Position numbers and translations under genes: made by a program | Part shown: piece after piece, positions 8,337 through 17,568 of the stretch | Position numbering within the stretch: the stretch's first letter is position 1 | Layout: each line of letters begins with the position of its first letter | DNA from: Flavobacteriales bacterium | GTDB lineage: Bacteria; Bacteroidota; Bacteroidia; UBA10329 | NCBI GenBank assembly: GCA_021739695.1 | Contig: JAIPBM010000019.1 | Span: forward strand, 1-64,000 | DNA: 64,000 nt | Direction: 5' to 3' | The notes under the pieces: generated by a model | Databases searched by the model: none | Told to the model about the DNA's origin: nothing | The model's input: only the letters and a program-made list of their open reading frames with translations

Positions 8337-8357
8337 TCCAATCCATTGCCCATTTAA

Positions 8358-9809
8358 ATGAGTGTGAGAGATAAATATCAGCCTATCATCGGTTTAGAGG
8401 TGCACATGCAACTTATTACCGAATCGAAGGCATACAGCAGCGATAGCACTGAATTCGGAGGAATGCCGAACAGCAATGTGAGCGTGGTGACACTTGGTCA
8501 TCCTGGCACGCTGCCAATGGTGAACCGTGAGGTAGTAAACAGCGCCATCAAGTTGGGGTTGGCCTGCGGATGCAGCATTCGAGAATATAACGAGTATGCG
8601 CGCAAAAATTATTTCTATGCCGACCTTCCAAAAGGCTACCAGATAACGCAAGACACCACGCCTATTTGCAATGGTGGGTCGATTCAGATAAAACTCGCTA
8701 ACGGAGAAGCGAAATACATTCGTCTTACCCGTATTCATATGGAAGAAGATGCAGGCAAAAGCATGCACGATCAAGACCCATTTGATACGCTTGTTGACTT
8801 GAACCGTGCTGGAGTTCCTTTGTTGGAAATCGTTTCAGAACCAGACATCCGAACAGGCGATGAAGCCTACGATTACCTGATGGAAGTGCGAAAACTTGTG
8901 CGCTACCTCGAGATCTGCGATGGCAACATGGAAGAAGGCAGTTTGCGTTGCGATGCCAATATTTCGGTGATGTTGAAAGGCTCAGACAAGTACGGAAGAC
9001 GCGTGGAGGTAAAAAACATGAACTCCATGCGAAACGTGCAACGCGCCATTGAGTTTGAGATTGACCGTCAGATCGCAGAATTGGAAGCTGGTAGAGAGAT
9101 CAGTCAGGATACGCGAAGTTTCGATGCCGCCAAGGGAACAACCTTTGTGATGCGAAGCAAGGAAATGGCCAACGATTACCGCTATTTTCCAGAGCCAGAC
9201 CTGCCACCAGTTATTGTGGATAAGCAATGGATTGCGGATGTGAAAGCCACCATGCCAGCATTGCCAAACGAACTACACAAGAAGTTCACGAACGATTTTG
9301 GATTGAACGAATACGATGCAGGCGTTTTGACAGAAAGCAAACCTGTGGCGCTTTACTTCAACGAACTGACTTCGCACACAACGAATTACAAGGCTGCTTC
9401 AAACTGGGTAACAGGCGATATCAAATCGTTTTTGAATGAGTTTGCTGTTCACATGGAAGATTTTCCGGTGAAACCAAAAACAATGGCGAAGCTGATTGCC
9501 TTGATAGACGAAGGGAAAGTGAGCCATTCGGCTGCTTCTCAGAAACTATTCCCTGAGCTATGCAAAAACCCTGATAAGGCTCCGCTGGAGATTGCCCAAA
9601 GTCTCGACCTCATCCAAGAAAGCGATAGCGGACAACTGGAAGAATGGGTAGATGCAGCATTGGCAGCGTATCCAGATAAAGTGGAAGAATACCGTGGCGG
9701 AAAGCAAGGCGTGCTCGGCCTTTTTATGGGTGAAGTGATGAAATTGAGCAAGGGCAAGGCCGACCCGAAACTGGCCAATCAATTAGTAAGACAAAAACTA
9801 CAAGGATGA
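8358..9809 (+). CDS. gatB: Asp-tRNA(Asn)/Glu-tRNA(Gln) amidotransferase subunit B
   Basis: The 483-residue GatB subunit phosphorylates misacylated Glu-tRNA(Gln) or Asp-tRNA(Asn) so that GatA-derived ammonia can amidate it. Signatures are VRDKYQPIIGLEVHMQL at the start, YADLPKGYQITQ, DLNRAGVPLLEIVSEPD and GSLRCDANISV in the catalytic cradle, and a C-terminal YqeY-like tail domain ending GLFMGEVMKLSKGKADP. Length is normal. It lies between accA and the TlpA-like gene, and the latter's start codon overlaps its TGA. Confidence 0.97.
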   Translation: MSVRDKYQPIIGLEVHMQLITESKAYSSDSTEFGGMPNSNVSVVTLGHPGTLPMVNREVVNSAIKLGLACGCSIREYNEYARKNYFYADLPKGYQITQDTTPICNGGSIQIKLANGEAKYIRLTRIHMEEDAGKSMHDQDPFDTLVDLNRAGVPLLEIVSEPDIRTGDEAYDYLMEVRKLVRYLEICDGNMEEGSLRCDANISVMLKGSDKYGRRVEVKNMNSMRNVQRAIEFEIDRQIAELEAGREISQDTRSFDAAKGTTFVMRSKEMANDYRYFPEPDLPPVIVDKQWIADVKATMPALPNELHKKFTNDFGLNEYDAGVLTESKPVALYFNELTSHTTNYKAASNWVTGDIKSFLNEFAVHMEDFPVKPKTMAKLIALIDEGKVSHSAASQKLFPELCKNPDKAPLEIAQSLDLIQESDSGQLEEWVDAALAAYPDKVEEYRGGKQGVLGLFMGEVMKLSKGKADPKLANQLVRQKLQG

Positions 9810-10939
9810 TGAAACGAGCAATTCTTATACCGATGGCCACCTTCCTGTTTCTGGTAGGATGTGCCCAAAAAGACGCAACCATACACGGAAACCTGGCAAA
9901 CGCAGAAGGTGAAACCATGTTGTTGGAACGTCTCTCTTCATCTGCAGCCGAAGGCGTGGATTCTGCTGAAGTAAGTAAGAACGGAGATTTTAAACTCAGT
10001 ACGGGAGAAATCACCGAACCTGCATTCTACCGTCTTAGCGTCAATAAGAACAACTTCGTGATCTTGCTTTTGAACGCAGGCGAAAAGGCAGAATTGAAAG
10101 GAAATGCCCTTGATTTCTACCAGAGCTACGAGATCAGCGGTTCCGCAGGTTCAGACAAACTGAGAGTGTTGGACCAACGTCTGCGCTTGGATTACGAAAA
10201 AACAGACAGCCTTCGAAAGTCGTTTCAAGCGTATCAGCAAGCTGGGCATCCTCGCTTGGATTCCATTGCACAAAACATTGATGGCGTTTTCCAGCAAATG
10301 CAAGAAGAAAAACGTCAATACGTTATCCAGTTCATTAACGAAAATTCCAGTTCACTTGCATCGCTTTCGGCTGTACAATCGCTCAATCCAGCACAAGACC
10401 TAGATGTATTTGAGAAAGTTGCTGAAGATCTTACGGCAGCACTTCCAGAATCGGATTACGTTAAGAAATATAAGCTGCAATTGGTTGAGATGAAATCGAA
10501 ACAACAGGCAGCCAGCAGAACGCAGATCGGAGCGCAAGCACCAGAATTGGTGCTAAAAACGCCTGAAGGCGAAACCATCAAACTTTCTGATTTCCGAGGT
10601 AAAGTAACGCTGATCGATTTTTGGGCTGCATGGTGCAAACCTTGCAGAATGGAAAACCCGAATGTGCTCAAGGTTTACAACCGATTCAAAGACAAAGGCT
10701 TCGAGATATTCGGTGTTTCCTTAGATCAGAATCAGGAAAGTTGGGTAGGCGCCATCCAACAAGATGGTTTGATCTGGAAACACGGTTCTGAACTCAAATA
10801 TTGGCAATCGAGCTTTATCCCTGCTTACAACTTGGACGGCATTCCTATGACCTACTTGGTAGATCAAAATGGCATCATCATCGCTTCTGGCCTACGTGGT
10901 GCAGAATTGGAACAAAAGCTAGAGGAAATCTTCCAATAA
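9806..10939 (+). CDS. TlpA-like thiol-disulfide oxidoreductase lipoprotein with DUF4369
   Basis: A 377-residue lipoprotein. The leader ends in the lipobox LVGC (Cys19). It then has an N-terminal DUF4369 domain (about 25-110), a helical linker, and a C-terminal TlpA/ResA-like thioredoxin domain (about 240-375) with the redox motif WCKPC in DFWAAWCKPCRMENPN. It would reduce or shuffle disulfides of envelope proteins. Two adjacent ATG codons (9806, 9809) both work; the first overlaps the gatB stop, implying coupling. This two-domain arrangement is typical of Bacteroidota. Confidence 0.9.
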   Translation: MMKRAILIPMATFLFLVGCAQKDATIHGNLANAEGETMLLERLSSSAAEGVDSAEVSKNGDFKLSTGEITEPAFYRLSVNKNNFVILLLNAGEKAELKGNALDFYQSYEISGSAGSDKLRVLDQRLRLDYEKTDSLRKSFQAYQQAGHPRLDSIAQNIDGVFQQMQEEKRQYVIQFINENSSSLASLSAVQSLNPAQDLDVFEKVAEDLTAALPESDYVKKYKLQLVEMKSKQQAASRTQIGAQAPELVLKTPEGETIKLSDFRGKVTLIDFWAAWCKPCRMENPNVLKVYNRFKDKGFEIFGVSLDQNQESWVGAIQQDGLIWKHGSELKYWQSSFIPAYNLDGIPMTYLVDQNGIIIASGLRGAELEQKLEEIFQ

Positions 10940-10976
10940 TTTGCCGTTCAATTAAGGAGTAATCCGTACAGAAACC

Positions 10977-11074
10977 ATAGCAAGAGCACGTCATTGCGAG
11001 GAACGAAGCAATCTTTAACTATTCTGGTGAGAGATTGCTTACGTGTCACCTCCATTGTAACGATAGCAAGAACA
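10977..11074. repeat. Interspersed repeat insertion with 12-base flanking repeats
   Basis: A 74-base element (10989-11062) starts CGTCATTGCGAGGAACGAAGCAATCT. Its right part, AGATTGCTT...CCTCCATTGTAACG, is a decayed inverted copy of the left. It is flanked by ATAGCAAGAGCA (10977-10988) and ATAGCAAGAACA (11063-11074), an 11 of 12 match that looks like a target-site duplication. A relative lies at 43056-43154. The insertion covers the start region of the M1 peptidase gene. Confidence 0.75.
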
Positions 11075-14068
11075 TTTTCACTTGTTCTGTTCATCTGCTG
11101 TTCCGTTTTTCCGTTTATCGGTTCTGGGCAGGAATACTTCCAACAGGAAGTCAACTACGAAATCCACGTTTCCTTGGATGACGAGCGGCACCAGCTCCAT
11201 GCCACCGAAACCATCGAATACGTAAACAACTCCACTTCTACCCTCACATTCATCTGGTTTCACATTTGGCCCAACGCCTACAAGGACGGCCAGACTGCGC
11301 TTAGCAAGCAGATGCGGCAGGATAATGACCTCACGCTCTTCTTTTCCAAACCAAGCGACAGAGGCTGGATAGATAGCCTCGACTTTCAGATCAATGGGCA
11401 AAAGGCGCGCATGGAAATTGACCATCGCAACCAAGATATCTGCCGCGTATTCCTGAATGAACCGCTGGCACCTGGAGAACGGATTACCATTTCCACGCCT
11501 TTTACTGTTCAAATTCCGAAAGGCATCTTTTCGCGCTTGGGACATTTGGGGCAAGCCTATCAGATCACACAATGGTATCCAAAACCAGCGGTGTTCGATA
11601 AGGATGGCTGGCACCAGATGCCGTACCTCGGACAAGGCGAATTCTATTCCGAGTTCGGAACCTTCGATGTTCACATCACCTTGCCGCAGAATTACGTGGT
11701 GGGCGCCACGGGCGATCTTGTAAATGGTGAATCTGAACTCGCTTGGCTAGATGAAAAGGTAAAAGAAACCGAAGCAATTGCTGAATTCGATTACCGCGAC
11801 ATGTCGTTCCCTGCATCCGCATCAAGCACAAAAACACTCCACTATCATCAAGAGAAAGTCCACGATTTTGCTTGGTTTGCCGATAAGCGCTACCACGTGC
11901 TAAAGGGCGAAGTGGAACTTCCAAAAACCAAACGGAAAGTGACCACGTGGGCCATGTTTACGAACAACGAGGCCGACCTGTGGAAGAATTCCATCGAGTA
12001 TCTGAACGATGCCACGTATTACTATTCGCTGTGGGTGGGCGAGTATCCTTACAATCAGGTAACGGCTGTGGATGGCGTGCTCTCGGAAGGAGGCGGCATG
12101 GAATATCCGAACGTGACCATCATTGGCGAAAGCGGCAATGCCAAGAATCTCGAAGAAACCATCATGCACGAAGTGGGACACAACTGGTTCTATGGTATGC
12201 TTGGCAGCAACGAACGCGACCATCCGTGGATGGACGAAGGCTTGAACTCCTTCATCGAATCACGCTATATGGATAAGAAGTATCCGAACTTGAAATTCAG
12301 AGACGTGTACGGGGGACGAAAGCTTATCAATTTTGGAATGAAGTGGGCGGGCGTTTACAATCTCGACCAGAAACATTTGAACGAACACGCTTATCGTTTG
12401 GCAGCACGAACCAATACCGATCAGGCCATTGATCTGCCGTCTGAAGACTACACCAGCATCAACTACGGCACCATCGTTTATGCCAAAACAGCTTTGGTTT
12501 TCAATTACCTGATGAAGTATCTGGGTCAAGAGAAGATGGACGAGATCATGCTTTCCTATTATCAGCAATGGAAATACAAGCATCCACAGCCAGAAGACCT
12601 CAAAAAAGTAATGATCGATGTGGTGGGAGATTCGCTACCGTGGTTCTTAGACGATGTGATCGGAAGTCACCGCAAACTGGATTATTCCATTGCACAGATC
12701 AAGAAGGAAGACGGAAAACTGAAGATAAAGGTGCGGAACATGGGTAAAATTGCAGGCCCTTTCCCCATCAGTGGTATTACTGGAAAGGACACAGTCATCA
12801 CCCAATGGTTCGAGCCTGTGAAGAAAACCGGTTGGGTAACACTTGCCTGCAAATCGTGCGATCGTGTGGTCATCGATTCTGAAGAGGTCATTCCCGACAT
12901 CAACCGCAAGAACAACAGCATGCGAGTGAAGGGTTTTCTGCGCAAAGTGGAACCGATACAGCCGCGATTTGTAGGCTATTACGAAAACCCTTACCGTTCT
13001 CAATTTGCCTTGGCGCCCACCTTGGGTTGGAACACTTACGATGGTCTCATGCTTGGTTTTGCCGTGTACAACGACATGGCGCCTGAGAACAAATTCAGCT
13101 ACATGATCATGCCCATGTACGCCTTCGATTCCAAGACCATTACAGGCTCTGGCCGCATGTCCTACACCTTCCATCAAGAACATCGCTATCCCAATGTCAC
13201 CATCGGGTTGGAAGGTCAGCGTTTCAACGTGGGGCGTATTTCTCCGTTCTACAATCCAACTGATGCCTACAGTCCGCAGTTGCCGCGCAACATCATGCGG
13301 CAATACTTGCTCTTCGATTTTCTTCCGAATAAGAGACGAAGCAATATGAATCAGAGTATCCGCCTGCGAAACACGATGTTTTTCACCGAACAGGGAAAGC
13401 TGATCCGCAACATTCCGCAGATCACCTACCATTTCAAGCGTGCATACGCTCCACACATTGCGGAGCTTACTGCCGATCTCCAATGGTTGAACAATGAAGC
13501 CAAGTTCGGAATCGAAGCCATCTATCGTTTCAAATTCAAACGTGGCTATGGAATTAGGGCGCGCATGTTCTTCGGCAAATTCATTAACCGCTCATCTACT
13601 CCTGCGTTCAATTTCCGAATGGCTTCCTTCAGAGAATTTCAAGATTACCTCTATGAAGGCACCTTTATCGGTCGTAAACTCGATAATGGATTCTTATCAC
13701 AACAGCTGATGGAAGCAGACGGTGGATTCAAAAGCAATTTCTCCATAGGTAGTTCAAACGATTGGATCTTGGCGCTCAACCTCAGTTCCACTCTTTATCG
13801 CAGAATTCCCATCGAACTGTTTGCCAGCGTTGGAACTTACGCCAGAGCCAAAAGTGTGTTCCCCGGTTCTCAGCAATTTTTGGCCGAATTCGGAGTAAGC
13901 GTTATTGTGGTAAGGGATGTGTTGGAAGTGCATTTTCCCTTCCTTTACTCCAGAGATGTATCGGACAACGTCAAATTGGCCACCAACAATTACGGTCAGC
14001 AAATACGTTTTACCTTCAACCTCAACGAATTGAAACCGATCCAACGTTTGAAAAGCCTACTCAAGTAA
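10994..14068 (+). CDS. M1 family metallopeptidase (aminopeptidase N-like)
   Basis: A zinc aminopeptidase of about 1000 residues, exported. The catalytic centre is HEVGHNW (His392, Glu393, His396 counting from 10994) with the third ligand Glu415 in WMDEGLN, and the substrate loop EGGGMEYPN precedes it. A long C-terminal region of roughly 400 residues, rich in aromatic beta strands, may be an outer-membrane or surface domain. The start is uncertain. No ATG precedes the signal sequence (ARTFSLVLFICCSVFPFIGSGQ); candidates are TTG 10994 and GTG 11027, both inside the inserted repeat. The stop overlaps the ATG of the next gene (TAATG). Confidence 0.9.
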   Translation: MRGTKQSLTILVRDCLRVTSIVTIARTFSLVLFICCSVFPFIGSGQEYFQQEVNYEIHVSLDDERHQLHATETIEYVNNSTSTLTFIWFHIWPNAYKDGQTALSKQMRQDNDLTLFFSKPSDRGWIDSLDFQINGQKARMEIDHRNQDICRVFLNEPLAPGERITISTPFTVQIPKGIFSRLGHLGQAYQITQWYPKPAVFDKDGWHQMPYLGQGEFYSEFGTFDVHITLPQNYVVGATGDLVNGESELAWLDEKVKETEAIAEFDYRDMSFPASASSTKTLHYHQEKVHDFAWFADKRYHVLKGEVELPKTKRKVTTWAMFTNNEADLWKNSIEYLNDATYYYSLWVGEYPYNQVTAVDGVLSEGGGMEYPNVTIIGESGNAKNLEETIMHEVGHNWFYGMLGSNERDHPWMDEGLNSFIESRYMDKKYPNLKFRDVYGGRKLINFGMKWAGVYNLDQKHLNEHAYRLAARTNTDQAIDLPSEDYTSINYGTIVYAKTALVFNYLMKYLGQEKMDEIMLSYYQQWKYKHPQPEDLKKVMIDVVGDSLPWFLDDVIGSHRKLDYSIAQIKKEDGKLKIKVRNMGKIAGPFPISGITGKDTVITQWFEPVKKTGWVTLACKSCDRVVIDSEEVIPDINRKNNSMRVKGFLRKVEPIQPRFVGYYENPYRSQFALAPTLGWNTYDGLMLGFAVYNDMAPENKFSYMIMPMYAFDSKTITGSGRMSYTFHQEHRYPNVTIGLEGQRFNVGRISPFYNPTDAYSPQLPRNIMRQYLLFDFLPNKRRSNMNQSIRLRNTMFFTEQGKLIRNIPQITYHFKRAYAPHIAELTADLQWLNNEAKFGIEAIYRFKFKRGYGIRARMFFGKFINRSSTPAFNFRMASFREFQDYLYEGTFIGRKLDNGFLSQQLMEADGGFKSNFSIGSSNDWILALNLSSTLYRRIPIELFASVGTYARAKSVFPGSQQFLAEFGVSVIVVRDVLEVHFPFLYSRDVSDNVKLATNNYGQQIRFTFNLNELKPIQRLKSLLK

Positions 14069-14817
14069 TGGTGCTAGCTAAGAAGATCTACTTCGCATCC
14101 GATTTTCATCTGGGCGTTCCGAACAAGGAAAAAAGCCTTGAGCGCGAGCGTTTGCTGGTGAAATGGCTCGATGATATTTCGAAAGATGCTGCGGAAGTTT
14201 ACCTCGTGGGAGACCTCTTCGATTTCTGGTACGAGTATAAAACGGTAATTCCAAAAGGCTTTGTGCGCTTTCAGGGCAAACTGGCCGAACTCTGCGACAA
14301 AGGCATTCAGGTGCACATCTTTACGGGCAACCACGATATGTGGATGTTCCAGTATTTTGAAGAGGAACTAGGCGCTAAAATGCACCGCAAACCAATTACA
14401 CTCGAACGGAACAGCAAGAAATTCCTTGTCGGGCATGGCGATGGACTCGGCCCTGGCGATCACGGTTACAAGTTCATTAAGAAGGTATTTTCCAACCCCT
14501 TATGCATCTGGCTCTTTAAATGGCTGCACCCAGATATTGGCGTGGGCCTGGCCAATTTCTGGAGTGGCCGTAGCCGCGAAGCCAACTTTGCTGCAGACGA
14601 GATTTACAAGGGCGATGAGAACGAATGGCTCTTGCAATACTGTAAGACCGCGCTAGAGAAGGAACACTTCGACTATTTCATTTTCGGGCACCGTCACCTG
14701 GTGCTAGACCGCGTGGTGGGCAATAACTCCCGATACATCAACCTAGGGCATTGGTTCAAAGAACCGCACTATGCCGTTTGGGATGGCGGGGAATTGAAGG
14801 TTGAAAGATTAAGTTAA
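14068..14817 (+). CDS. lpxH: UDP-2,3-diacylglucosamine diphosphatase, LpxH-type
   Basis: A 249-residue calcineurin-like metallophosphoesterase. In the lipid A pathway LpxH hydrolyses UDP-2,3-diacylglucosamine to lipid X and UMP at the inner membrane. Metal motifs appear in order: SDFHLG (about residue 11), GDLFDFW, GNHDMW, GHGDGLGPGD and FGHRH. The ATG at 14068 overlaps the TAA of the M1 peptidase. A much longer frame reaching back to 13762 lies inside that gene and is rejected as the start. Bacteroidota commonly carry this LpxH-like form; substrate identity is by family. Confidence 0.85.
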   Translation: MVLAKKIYFASDFHLGVPNKEKSLERERLLVKWLDDISKDAAEVYLVGDLFDFWYEYKTVIPKGFVRFQGKLAELCDKGIQVHIFTGNHDMWMFQYFEEELGAKMHRKPITLERNSKKFLVGHGDGLGPGDHGYKFIKKVFSNPLCIWLFKWLHPDIGVGLANFWSGRSREANFAADEIYKGDENEWLLQYCKTALEKEHFDYFIFGHRHLVLDRVVGNNSRYINLGHWFKEPHYAVWDGGELKVERLS

Positions 14818-14854
14818 TGCACGATTAGGAACGGATTTTCTGGTAGTCGTTTGT

Positions 14855-15547
14855 TCACCTCAATTTTTGTTTGAGGAAGATCTGCAGGTCCTTGTTTGAG
14901 CCGTAAAGCACCAAAATGTTGTCTTGTTCGAGTACAATATCGGCAGAAACCACACCTTGCACCTGTGATTCAATCTTGTTTTTCCCTAAAACACTTTTCA
15001 CCTCAACCTTTTTGATAATGGTAAGCACCAATAAATTGAACTGCTTACGAAACCCTACCTCCCTTACTGACCTACCAACATAATCAGCAGGAACTTTTGC
15101 TTCGATAATGCTGTAATCATCGTTTAATTCGAAGGAATCTACCACATTGCTCAAACACAATTTCTTGGCCCAACGCTCGGCTGTTTCTTCTTCTGGGTGC
15201 ACAATTTCGTCTACACCAATGGCCCGCAATACTTTCTCGTGAAGCGGATTGATGGCGCGACTTATCAAACGTTTTACTTCCAGATTCTTAAAAAGTGCCG
15301 TGGTCATGATATTGGCTCCTTGGTCTTCGCCAATAGCTACAAGCACGATATCGGTGTCTTTCAATGGAAGGCCCGAAACGGTAAACTCGTCTGTGGAATC
15401 CATGCAAATGGTATGCGATATCTTTTCCTTGTAAGCATCCACCTTGGTCATACTGGTATCAATTCCAATCACCTCATTGCCCTGTTGTGTCAGTTTTTGG
15501 GCAAGGGATGCGCCAAAATTTCCAAGACCTACAATTATGTATTTCAT
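14855..15547 (-). CDS. trkA: Potassium uptake regulatory NAD-binding protein TrkA/KtrA
   Basis: A 230-residue cytoplasmic RCK protein that gates the TrkH channel-like subunit in response to nucleotide. The N-terminal Rossmann domain opens IIVGLGNFGASLA (GxGxxG) and continues through DSTDEF and VLVAIGEDQGAN. The C-terminal TrkA_C domain covers about residues 145-228. A single RCK unit is present, as in KtrA rather than the doubled E. coli TrkA. It lies 11 bases downstream of trkH on the same strand. Confidence 0.92.
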   Translation of the reverse strand: MKYIIVGLGNFGASLAQKLTQQGNEVIGIDTSMTKVDAYKEKISHTICMDSTDEFTVSGLPLKDTDIVLVAIGEDQGANIMTTALFKNLEVKRLISRAINPLHEKVLRAIGVDEIVHPEEETAERWAKKLCLSNVVDSFELNDDYSIIEAKVPADYVGRSVREVGFRKQFNLLVLTIIKKVEVKSVLGKNKIESQVQGVVSADIVLEQDNILVLYGSNKDLQIFLKQKLR

Positions 15548-15558
15548 TCTTAACTGAT

Positions 15559-17301
15559 TTAATTTATGGTCACTTCCTCTTTCGGGTACCGGTAGTTTTT
15601 ATGCTTCACTTTCTTGAAAACAGCAATTACCAGAGACAACATGCTGATACGGCCTACGAACATTACGATGATGACCACCAGCTTACTGGGACTGCTCAAG
15701 GCGCTGGTAATTCCTAAACTCAGACCAGTGGTACTGTATGCCGAAAAACATTCAAACGCTATATCCAACAATTCCTTTTCGCGATCAAAATGAGCGATGA
15801 GCATAATGGCAAAACCAATGACTATCAGCGATAATGATATGATGGCAAAGGCTCTTCGCACCGAAATATCCGCTATTTCCCTTCTGTAGATCTCTATGCG
15901 CGACTTTCCTTTTGCCAGACTCAGAATATTGAGTGTGGCAATGGCAAAGGTGCTTGTTTTAATACCTCCACCTGTCGATTGAGGCGAAGCCCCGATCCAC
16001 ATCAATAGAAAGACCATCATCTGCGTTGGAAACGCCATGGCTGCTGTATCTATGGAATTGAAGCCTGCGGTTCTTGGCGTTGTGACTCCGAAAAGTGTAG
16101 TCACCATTTTTCCGAAACCATTATGTTGGGCCAAGGTGTTGTTGTATTCAAGAATATAGAACATGATGAACGCCACGAAGGTGATGGATAGCGTAGTGAA
16201 CAGCGTAATGCGGCTGTTCAGGTTCAGTACCCATGGCTTGTATTTGCTTCTTCGAGATGAGAATAAGGTGATGACCTTGTACTTCAGGAATTTAAGGATG
16301 TTGACCACAATAGGGAATCCCAATCCACCTAGTACGAACGTAAAAATGACAACCAATTGGAGGTAATAGTTGAATCTGAAACCGTCCTCGTAGAAACTAT
16401 TGGACAAGGTGGAGAACCCTGCATTGCAAAATGCCGATATGGCATGAAATGCAGAGAAAAAGAGCTGTTCTGACTGCGACTGGAAATTGCTCGAGTCGAT
16501 GCTTGAATAGATCAACATTCCTGACACCATCTCAATGCCGAAGGTTATTAGAATGATGTTTTTGAGAGTTGAAAATACTTCGGCCATTTTTTCGGAGCTC
16601 GTCATGTCTCCCAATGCGAGTTGGTTCTCGTAAGTGGTTCCACCTTTAAAGAAGTAGCTGAAATAACTGGCAAAGGTCAAGATGCCCAAACCACCCACCT
16701 GAATAAGTATCATGATGATGGTCTGACCGAAAACGGTGAAGTGCGTACCTGTATCCACCACAGCTAAGCCTGTTACACAGACAGCACTTGTTGAAGTGAA
16801 CAGAGCATCTAGGTACGATATACCGTCATACGTTGCTTTGGGCAACATCAATAGTGACGAGCCAAACAGAATGATGGCCAGAAAACTGAGAATGAAGAGT
16901 TGTGCCGGATTTAAAAATGCCCGATTGAAGTTGATCCTTATCTCAGAAAACTCGCGTATGAAACTGAAAACCACCGCAATATGAATCCAGATGGGATTTT
17001 CAAGAAGCAGATCCGTTTCGAAGGGAATACCTACAAACAGATACATATAAAAAATCCATAAGGTGAAGGAAACTGAAAGGAGGTCGAAGACAATTACTTT
17101 TCTATCGAACGAACCTACCTTTTTGATGTAACGCGTGAAGGTGGATATAATGCCTATCGCAAGGACGATGAAGTAAAAATCATCCAGAAGCTGTTGGTAA
17201 CCTTCAGATTGCGCAAACCCAAAGTCTGAAATAATGGCAAAGAGTCCAATAAGGCTGATCCAAAATGTAATTCTGAAAAACAGGTTTATATCGAACTTCA
17301 T
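15559..17301 (-). CDS. trkH: TrkH-family potassium transporter
   Basis: A 580-residue integral membrane protein that forms the K+ path of the Trk/Ktr system. Four pore repeats can be recognised by their filter regions: TSAVCVTGL, SAFCNAGFS, TTPRTAGFN and YSTTGLSLG. An unusual N-terminal stretch of about 130 residues adds three or four hydrophobic helices before the first canonical repeat, which accounts for the length being above about 450. It is cotranscribed with trkA. Confidence 0.93.
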   Translation of the reverse strand: MKFDINLFFRITFWISLIGLFAIISDFGFAQSEGYQQLLDDFYFIVLAIGIISTFTRYIKKVGSFDRKVIVFDLLSVSFTLWIFYMYLFVGIPFETDLLLENPIWIHIAVVFSFIREFSEIRINFNRAFLNPAQLFILSFLAIILFGSSLLMLPKATYDGISYLDALFTSTSAVCVTGLAVVDTGTHFTVFGQTIIMILIQVGGLGILTFASYFSYFFKGGTTYENQLALGDMTSSEKMAEVFSTLKNIILITFGIEMVSGMLIYSSIDSSNFQSQSEQLFFSAFHAISAFCNAGFSTLSNSFYEDGFRFNYYLQLVVIFTFVLGGLGFPIVVNILKFLKYKVITLFSSRRSKYKPWVLNLNSRITLFTTLSITFVAFIMFYILEYNNTLAQHNGFGKMVTTLFGVTTPRTAGFNSIDTAAMAFPTQMMVFLLMWIGASPQSTGGGIKTSTFAIATLNILSLAKGKSRIEIYRREIADISVRRAFAIISLSLIVIGFAIMLIAHFDREKELLDIAFECFSAYSTTGLSLGITSALSSPSKLVVIIVMFVGRISMLSLVIAVFKKVKHKNYRYPKEEVTIN

Positions 17302-17505
17302 TCACTTCAGATTTCTTGCTGCCACATCTTATTGGGAAGTGCAACTCGCCACGCTTTCAGTCTGCATAACTCGGGACAAAAGTAGAAAGGGCTTGCTTAC
17401 CATGGTGTTATTGCTTGTTTTTCCTGCAAACAATTGTTGCAATATCTCCACACTCCATTTCTTAGTTCCTTTTTCCTTAGCCCTTATCAGCTTTAGGCTG
17501 GTCAT

Positions 17506-17542
17506 AAAAAAACTTCCCACCCGTATTGCTACAGATGGGAAG
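17506..17542 (-). terminator. Intrinsic terminator after the S74 fibre gene
   Basis: CTTCCCA (17513-17519) pairs with TGGGAAG (17536-17542). On the minus strand the stem is followed by the T-run that reads as A-run 17506-17512 on the plus strand. It lies 26 bases beyond the stop of the fibre gene. Confidence 0.75.
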
Positions 17543-17568
17543 AGCTAATAACTGGGAATTGAGAAGTA

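Noticed and set aside
12647-13483. A 278-codon minus-strand ORF inside the M1 peptidase gene
   Set aside because: Antisense shadow of a strong gene; no family match by eye and no leader.
13762-14067. Long N-terminal extension of the LpxH gene
   Set aside because: It lies in the end of the M1 peptidase gene; ATG 14068 matches the family start.
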